This document shows, piece after piece, positions 59,598-64,000 of a stretch of 64,000 bases of DNA. This DNA comes from Eisenibacter elegans DSM 3317 (lineage in GTDB: Bacteria; Bacteroidota; Bacteroidia; Cytophagales; Microscillaceae), in the NCBI RefSeq assembly GCF_000430505.1, contig NZ_KE387153.1, positions 296,542 through 360,541 of the forward strand. Direction: 5' to 3'. Position 1 is the first letter of the stretch, and each line of letters starts with the position of its first letter. The notes under the pieces are model-generated. The model ran no database searches, had not been told where the DNA came from, and worked only from the letters and a program-made list of their open reading frames with translations. The position numbers and the translations under genes are program-made.

Positions 59598-60482
59598 ATG
59601 CCACAGCCCACATCTCCTTTGATTTCCCTACTCAAGCTCTTGGAGCGCGGCTATCTCCTTGGGCATCATCTCAGCTTTGATGTGTGTCTAGGGGCTTATG
59701 CCTGTGCGCAGGCTTGGAGCCTGAGCGTGGCTGCGCCTGTTCGCTCGATAGACTTCGGGGTACTGGTATTGAGTGTTTGGCTGATTTATACTGCCGACCG
59801 GCTTTGGGATGCTTTTCATATCCCTTGGCCTGCGGCCACAACACGGCATCAGCTACATCAGCAATATTTTCCCCTCTTCTTGACGGCGTGGCTGCTGGTG
59901 GCTTTGATACAAAGCTATTTTTTGTGGCAAATGCGCTCTTGGCTGCTGCTTTGTTGGGGTAGCCTGTTGTTAGTGCCTGTAGGGATGCATCAGTATTGGA
60001 GCAGGAAAACCAATGTACTCATTTCCAAAGAATTACGCATTGCCATACTCTATACGCTAGGGCTTGGGCTGTTGGCCATGAGCTATCATCCCGAGGCTTG
60101 GGAGATACACTTGGTTTGGGCCTTGTGGTTGGGCAGTATGGCGTGGCTCAACCTCTTGCTCATCGCTTGGTATGAAGCCGCCGCCGACCAACAAGACCAC
60201 AGCCCTTCCAGTCCTTTGCGCTGGGGCGAAGCCCTCACACGTCGGTATTTGAGCGCACTGTTGGGTTTCTCAGGTCTCTTGGGGGCGATTTGGGCTGGCT
60301 GTTTGATTCATTTTCATCCAATACAAACCACTCCGGTGCTGTTGTGCGTAGCTGTGATGTGGGGGACGATGCTGTGGCTCTATCGAAGGCCTTATTTTTT
60401 GGAGCAACGCTGGCGCTACCGCCTACTAGCTGATGCGGTGTTTTGTGTGCCTCTGCTATTATCCTATACACCTCCTCTATGA
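59598..60482 (+). CDS. UbiA-like polytopic membrane protein
   Basis: 294 residues from ATG 59598 with about eight hydrophobic helices. WLIYTADRLWDAFHIPW sits where UbiA prenyltransferases carry their first Asp-rich NDxxD motif; the second motif is not clear. A lipid-linked transferase is possible but not proven. It shares an ATGA overlap with the following methyltransferase gene, which suggests the two act on the same small hydrophobic compound. Confidence 0.7.
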   Translation: MPQPTSPLISLLKLLERGYLLGHHLSFDVCLGAYACAQAWSLSVAAPVRSIDFGVLVLSVWLIYTADRLWDAFHIPWPAATTRHQLHQQYFPLFLTAWLLVALIQSYFLWQMRSWLLLCWGSLLLVPVGMHQYWSRKTNVLISKELRIAILYTLGLGLLAMSYHPEAWEIHLVWALWLGSMAWLNLLLIAWYEAAADQQDHSPSSPLRWGEALTRRYLSALLGFSGLLGAIWAGCLIHFHPIQTTPVLLCVAVMWGTMLWLYRRPYFLEQRWRYRLLADAVFCVPLLLSYTPPL

Positions 60483-61144
60483 ACCCTTCCCCAAGACCAA
60501 ACAGCAGCAAGGCCTTTGACCGCCTAGCCCCTGTCTACGATCTGATGATGTGGGTAGTGTTTTGGGGGCAGCTAGGGCGTGCTACCCGCGCAACCGTGCG
60601 CGAGACCTTGTCCGGCCTACCTGCCAACAGCCGCGTGTTGGTCATTGGAGGTGGTTCTGGGGCGATATTGCAGCCTATTTGGCAGTGTTGCCCATTGGCC
60701 GAAATAGTCTATGTAGAGCCGGCACCGCGAATGATGCGCCGTGCCCAACAACAGTGTAACGCTGTTCAAAAAGACCGCTGTAACTGGATAGCAAGACCTA
60801 CGGCTATCCCCCGGCAACCCTATGACGCTGTTTTGACTTGCTTCGTGCTAGACTTGTTTGCGCCTCCTCAAAACAAACTGTTTGTTGCCCAATGGGCAAC
60901 CTATTTGCGCGTTGGGGGGCGCTGGGGCTACACTGATTTTTGCGCCGGAGAACAGGCTTATGGCTGGCGACGCTTGCTGATTGGACTGATGTATGTGCTC
61001 TGCCATTGCATTGCGCCCCTGCCCCACCGGCGCTACTATCATTACGAACAAGCTCTCTTAGCACATCCATTGTTGCAAGCCCAAAAACCAAGGCACTACT
61101 TCGGGAAGCTAATCAAAGGACAGGTGTTTGAGCGTGAGGGATAG
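60479..61144 (+). CDS. Class I SAM-dependent methyltransferase
   Basis: 221 residues from ATG 60479, overlapping the previous stop by 4 bp. KAFDRLAPVYDLMMWVVF resembles the start of UbiE/COQ5-type enzymes, and the SAM loop is RVLVIGGGSGAILQPIW followed by EIVYVEPAPRMMRRAQ. With the UbiA-like neighbour it might modify a quinone or other prenylated ring, but this is only suggested by context. Confidence 0.85.
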   Translation: MNPSPRPNSSKAFDRLAPVYDLMMWVVFWGQLGRATRATVRETLSGLPANSRVLVIGGGSGAILQPIWQCCPLAEIVYVEPAPRMMRRAQQQCNAVQKDRCNWIARPTAIPRQPYDAVLTCFVLDLFAPPQNKLFVAQWATYLRVGGRWGYTDFCAGEQAYGWRRLLIGLMYVLCHCIAPLPHRRYYHYEQALLAHPLLQAQKPRHYFGKLIKGQVFEREG

Positions 61145-61156
61145 AGTGGGTTCAGT

Positions 61157-61272
61157 CCACTGGACATTTTTCAAATCCCACTGTGGGCCAAGTCTCATTT
61201 TACCCCCAAAATAGGGCCTCAGCTTGTCTCGGAGCTGGAGCGCCAAGCTACTTTTCCAAAAATATCCAGTGG
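61157..61272. repeat. Short inverted-repeat-bounded element
   Basis: CCACTGGACATTTTT (61157-61171) and AAAAATATCCAGTGG (61258-61272) are inverted repeats with one mismatch, enclosing 86 bp with no coding potential. The right end is found exactly at 18885-18899 and in a variant at about 59554. Confidence 0.65.
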
Positions 61273-61364
61273 CTTGTAAGCTATTCGAATGTCAACAAAA
61301 TCAACTAACTTTCAATGATATAGGCAAAGTAGTCGATAAAAGTAGCAATATCGCAAAGGTTTAG

Positions 61365-61372
61365 TTATTTTT
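61365..61372 (+). promoter_or_regulatory. Candidate -7 box for the nuclease-like gene
   Basis: TATTTTTG matches TAnnTTTG, 33 bp before ATG 61405. Confidence 0.4.
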
Positions 61373-61404
61373 GTGTCAATTTTTTTACCAAAAATGACAC
61401 TCTT

Positions 61405-61920
61405 ATGACCTATGCCTTGGTCTTTGTTTTGACCTTGTTGAGTACTTACAGCGGCCTAGAGGCATACCGCCATTGGCAGCGCCGCCACCCTACTATCGTT
61501 CGGGTGTATGCGCACTTACAGCGCCTCCAACTTCCGGCTCAGTGGCTGGCTCAGGCCAAAGAAGCTGATTTGGAGCCTATATTACACAAGTATGTAGACC
61601 GCCTGTATCCGGGTCAAGTACAGCGCCAGGTGCCTGTGGTAAACGAACAACAGGGTACACGCCGCGAGCGCATCGACCTCGACATCGCCAATGGTAAGAT
61701 CGGGATTGAAATCAAGCTTGCCAAAAGCCTACGCGCCACCAATGAGCGTAACCGCCTGATTGGGCAAATACAGCTCTATGCCCTGCGCCGCTACCAACAA
61801 CAAAACCTCATCGTGCTTATTGTAGGAGAAGCACACGAGGCGCAACTGCCCGCCATACAGGAGCTGAAAGCCCTTATTGAGAAAGATGGCAACAAATTTT
61901 TGTTTTTGGCAGTAATATAA
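61405..61920 (+). CDS. Membrane-anchored PD-(D/E)XK nuclease-like protein
   Basis: 171 residues. An N-terminal membrane helix (about 3-21) and a helical region precede RRERIDLDIANGKIGIEIKLAKSL near residue 90-113, which matches the D...ExK core of PD-(D/E)XK nucleases and is followed by NRLIGQIQLYALRRY, a helix with Gln as in motif IV. A membrane-tethered DNA- or RNA-cutting domain is the straightforward reading, though the fold is also used by inactive relatives. No restriction or defence gene is nearby. Confidence 0.75.
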   Translation: MTYALVFVLTLLSTYSGLEAYRHWQRRHPTIVRVYAHLQRLQLPAQWLAQAKEADLEPILHKYVDRLYPGQVQRQVPVVNEQQGTRRERIDLDIANGKIGIEIKLAKSLRATNERNRLIGQIQLYALRRYQQQNLIVLIVGEAHEAQLPAIQELKALIEKDGNKFLFLAVI

Positions 61921-61971
61921 TCATATAAAATCGTAATTTAGCAACAACTCTAAAAAGCCCTAAGCTCTGAT

Positions 61972-62775
61972 ATGCTCTACTACAAACAATATTTCTTGGA
62001 AGAAGGTAAAGATTGGGTGGTGTTTGTACACGGAGCCGGTGGCAGCTCCTCTATTTGGTTCAAGCAAATCCGTGATTTTAAACAGCATTTTAATGTCCTT
62101 TTGTTGGATTTGCGTGGCCACGGGCGCTCCAAACATTTTATCCAAGAGTATATGCAAGACCGCTATACTTTCAAGGATATTAGCCGCGATATTATCGAAG
62201 TACTTGACCACTTACGCATCCAACAGGCGCATTTTGTAGGTATCTCATTAGGCTCTATCATCATCCGCTCCTTGGGCGAGCTCGACCCTTCGCGCATCCG
62301 TTCGATGGTGTTGGGCGGTGCCGTTATCCGCCTCAATGTGCGCTCTAAATTCCTGATGTGGTTTGGCAACTGTGTGAAGCGTTTTGTACCCTATATGTGG
62401 CTCTATAGCTTTTTGGCTTGGGTGATAATGCCCCGCGCCCGCCACCGCCATTCGCGCCTGCTCTTTATCCGGGAAGCCAAGCGCCTCTATCAAAAAGAAT
62501 TTCTCCGGTGGTACAAACTAACTAGCGAAGTAAATCCCCTGTTGCGTTATTTTAACGAAAAAGAAATTCCCATACCCACCCTCTACGTTATGGGCGATGA
62601 AGACCATATGTTCTTGCCCCAAGTACAGCAAGTAGTCAAGGTACATCACCACGCCCGCCTGATTGTCTTGCCCAACTGTGGGCACGTAGTCAATATCGAC
62701 CAATCCGAAATGTTTAACCAAGTCTCCATCCAGTTTTTGAGTAACCCTCAAAAGGGATTGTTGCAGCTGGCCTAG
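61972..62775 (+). CDS. Alpha/beta hydrolase
   Basis: 267 residues. HGAGGSSSIWFKQI gives the oxyanion loop, VGISLGSIIIRSLGELDP the nucleophile Ser elbow, VMGDEDHMFLPQ the acid and NCGHVVNIDQ the catalytic His. Acyl hydrolase or related activity is likely; the substrate is unknown. It is 52 bp after the nuclease-like gene and may share its transcript. Confidence 0.9.
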   Translation: MLYYKQYFLEEGKDWVVFVHGAGGSSSIWFKQIRDFKQHFNVLLLDLRGHGRSKHFIQEYMQDRYTFKDISRDIIEVLDHLRIQQAHFVGISLGSIIIRSLGELDPSRIRSMVLGGAVIRLNVRSKFLMWFGNCVKRFVPYMWLYSFLAWVIMPRARHRHSRLLFIREAKRLYQKEFLRWYKLTSEVNPLLRYFNEKEIPIPTLYVMGDEDHMFLPQVQQVVKVHHHARLIVLPNCGHVVNIDQSEMFNQVSIQFLSNPQKGLLQLA

Positions 62776-63083
62776 AGCCCCTACACGTGCGGGCAACGGC
62801 TTAATAACGCATACAAAAATCACATTTTAGCTGTGTAATTGCGATTTTTTTAAAAGAGCAACAATTACAATCGTCAAAAATTTGGAAAAATTGCCAATAT
62901 AGGTTTATATTGTGTTGTCGTTTAGGCTAAAACTTGGTGTTATACACAGATTGCCAACACACTGACAAATGCGATGAGGGGGCAACGCATAGGAGGAAAG
63001 AGGTATTGTTGTTGGTGAAGCAGATTGTCGATACACAGCCCCCAAACTGCATACCTCAATACACACACACTAAACCTTGTTAT
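62776..63083. other. Intergenic region upstream of the PPK2 gene
   Basis: AT-rich, with no supported gene. AAAAATC / GATTTTT words recur around 62816-62850. The PPK2 frame is open upstream to about 62934 but has no similarity there. Confidence 0.5.
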
Positions 63084-63938
63084 ATGCCCTACAAAAAAGC
63101 CAACCTAAGCGCTGAAGAATTGCGCTTACTCAATTCGCCCGCTGGGCTTCGCGCCTTATTGCGCCAGAAAAAAATCAACCTCAAACGCATACTCGACACC
63201 CTAGCCTATGAGGCAGACTTAGAAGCGCTGCAAGTACAGATGATTTTGTTGCAGCAATGGGTCGTAGATACAGGCCAGCGTCTGGCCATCATTTTTGAGG
63301 GGCGTGATGCTGCCGGCAAAGGGGGGACTATCCTGCGCTTTACCCAACACCTCGTGCCCCGACAGATGCGCATTGTCGCCCTACCCAAACCCACCGAAGA
63401 AGAACGCGGCCAGTGGTACTTCCAGCGGTATGTGAGCCAGCTACCCCGCCCGGGCGAAATCGTGTTCTTTGACCGCAGTTGGTACAACCGCGCCGTGGTA
63501 GAGCCCGCGATGGGCTTTTGTAGCGAAGAACAATACCAACGCTTTATGCGCCAAGTGCCCGAGTTTGAGCATCTCCTAGCCGAAGACGGCCTGCTGATGA
63601 TCAAGTTTTGGTTTCACCTCAGCAAAGGCGAGCAGGCCAAGCGCTTCCGCGACCGCAAGAAAAACCCGCTCAAACAGTGGAAACTCAGCCCGGTAGACCT
63701 CGAAGCCCAAGCCCGTTGGGAAACCTTCACCCACTACCGCCGCGAGATGTTTGCCCATACCCACCTCGATTTCAGCCCATGGATTGTCGTAGAAGCCGAC
63801 GACAAGGAGCAAGCCCGACTGGCATCGATGCGCTATGTGCTACGGCAATTTGATTATCCGGGCAAAGACGAAACCCTGCTCCAAGCCGATGGAACGACAG
63901 TCTACCAATTTGACCCCAAGCAGCCGCTGGATGATTAG
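63084..63938 (+). CDS. ppk2: Polyphosphate kinase 2 family protein
   Basis: 284 residues from ATG 63084 (MPYKKANLSAEELRLLNSP). The Walker A motif is IIFEGRDAAGKGGTI, the Walker B region is EIVFFDRSWYNRAVVEPAMGF, and WFHLSKGEQAKRFRDRKKNPLKQWKLSPVD completes the PPK2 signature. The enzyme moves phosphate between polyphosphate and nucleoside mono- or diphosphates, regenerating ATP or GTP. The length fits the single-domain class I type. It is monocistronic at the right end of the window. Confidence 0.94.
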   Translation: MPYKKANLSAEELRLLNSPAGLRALLRQKKINLKRILDTLAYEADLEALQVQMILLQQWVVDTGQRLAIIFEGRDAAGKGGTILRFTQHLVPRQMRIVALPKPTEEERGQWYFQRYVSQLPRPGEIVFFDRSWYNRAVVEPAMGFCSEEQYQRFMRQVPEFEHLLAEDGLLMIKFWFHLSKGEQAKRFRDRKKNPLKQWKLSPVDLEAQARWETFTHYRREMFAHTHLDFSPWIVVEADDKEQARLASMRYVLRQFDYPGKDETLLQADGTTVYQFDPKQPLDD

Positions 63939-64000
63939 TAACACCAACGGCCAACACGGTATCCCCCTCTGGGGCTTTTTAGCAACGTATAGCGGGAACA

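Overview
The window looks like a chromosomal segment of a Bacteroidota bacterium, probably a Cytophagales-type gliding or marine lineage. Evidence: a fused lpxC-fabZ gene, a TonB-dependent receptor with an N-terminal carboxypeptidase-regulatory-like domain, WbqC, a CcmE with a CxxxY motif, very few Shine-Dalgarno sites, and several TAnnTTTG (-7) promoter-like boxes. No rRNA, CRISPR array or transposase gene was seen.

Region 1 (1-9.6 kb) is accessory DNA, visibly AT-richer than the rest. It starts inside an Eco57I-type methylase. A GxxExxY gene follows, wrapped in inverted repeats. Two single-gene units (a lipoprotein and a choloylglycine-hydrolase-type secreted enzyme) are each followed by a long imperfect hairpin that resembles an integron attC site. 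A two-component operon comes next: its regulator is a pseudogene and a small four-helix-bundle-gene element with terminal inverted repeats has inserted exactly between regulator and kinase. The region ends with an mgtC-mgtE magnesium pair.

Region 2 (10-26 kb) is mostly core genome: lpxD, lpxC-fabZ and lpxA (lipid A), an HD hydrolase, two identical tRNA-Lys genes in a 181-bp tandem duplication, hisF, small lipoproteins, a leucine-rich-repeat lipoprotein, an ecto-phosphodiesterase, a TonB-dependent receptor, dnaA and an acyl-CoA ligase.

Region 3 (26-35.6 kb) is a tightly overlapping glycan operon: family 2 glycosyltransferase, methyltransferases, two DegT-fold aminotransferases (one is a clear RffA/WecE), WbqC, an FAD oxidoreductase and a polytopic membrane protein. 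It ends in a multiply frameshifted membrane glycosyltransferase pseudogene.

Region 4 (35.7-49.7 kb) carries ccmC-ccmD-ccmE for cytochrome c maturation, a 5'-nucleotidase, PhzF, two TM2-domain genes (one frameshifted), a HERIH-motif small protein, a TPMT-like methyltransferase, a GAF/multi-PAS sensor without an output domain, a fasciclin lipoprotein, and nuoJ and nuoK with a leucine-rich-repeat gene between them.

Region 5 (49.9-64 kb) holds a 3-oxoadipate/maleylacetate lower aromatic pathway (CoA-transferase A and B, thiolase, maleylacetate reductase) followed by a pirin. Then come a beta-helix protein, purM, a BamA-like barrel, a 46-residue Cys-rich metallothionein-like peptide beside a SigZ-like sigma factor, a UbiA-like membrane protein with a methyltransferase, a membrane-anchored PD-(D/E)XK-like protein, an alpha/beta hydrolase and a PPK2 polyphosphate kinase.

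All calls come from reading the sequence. No database search was possible.
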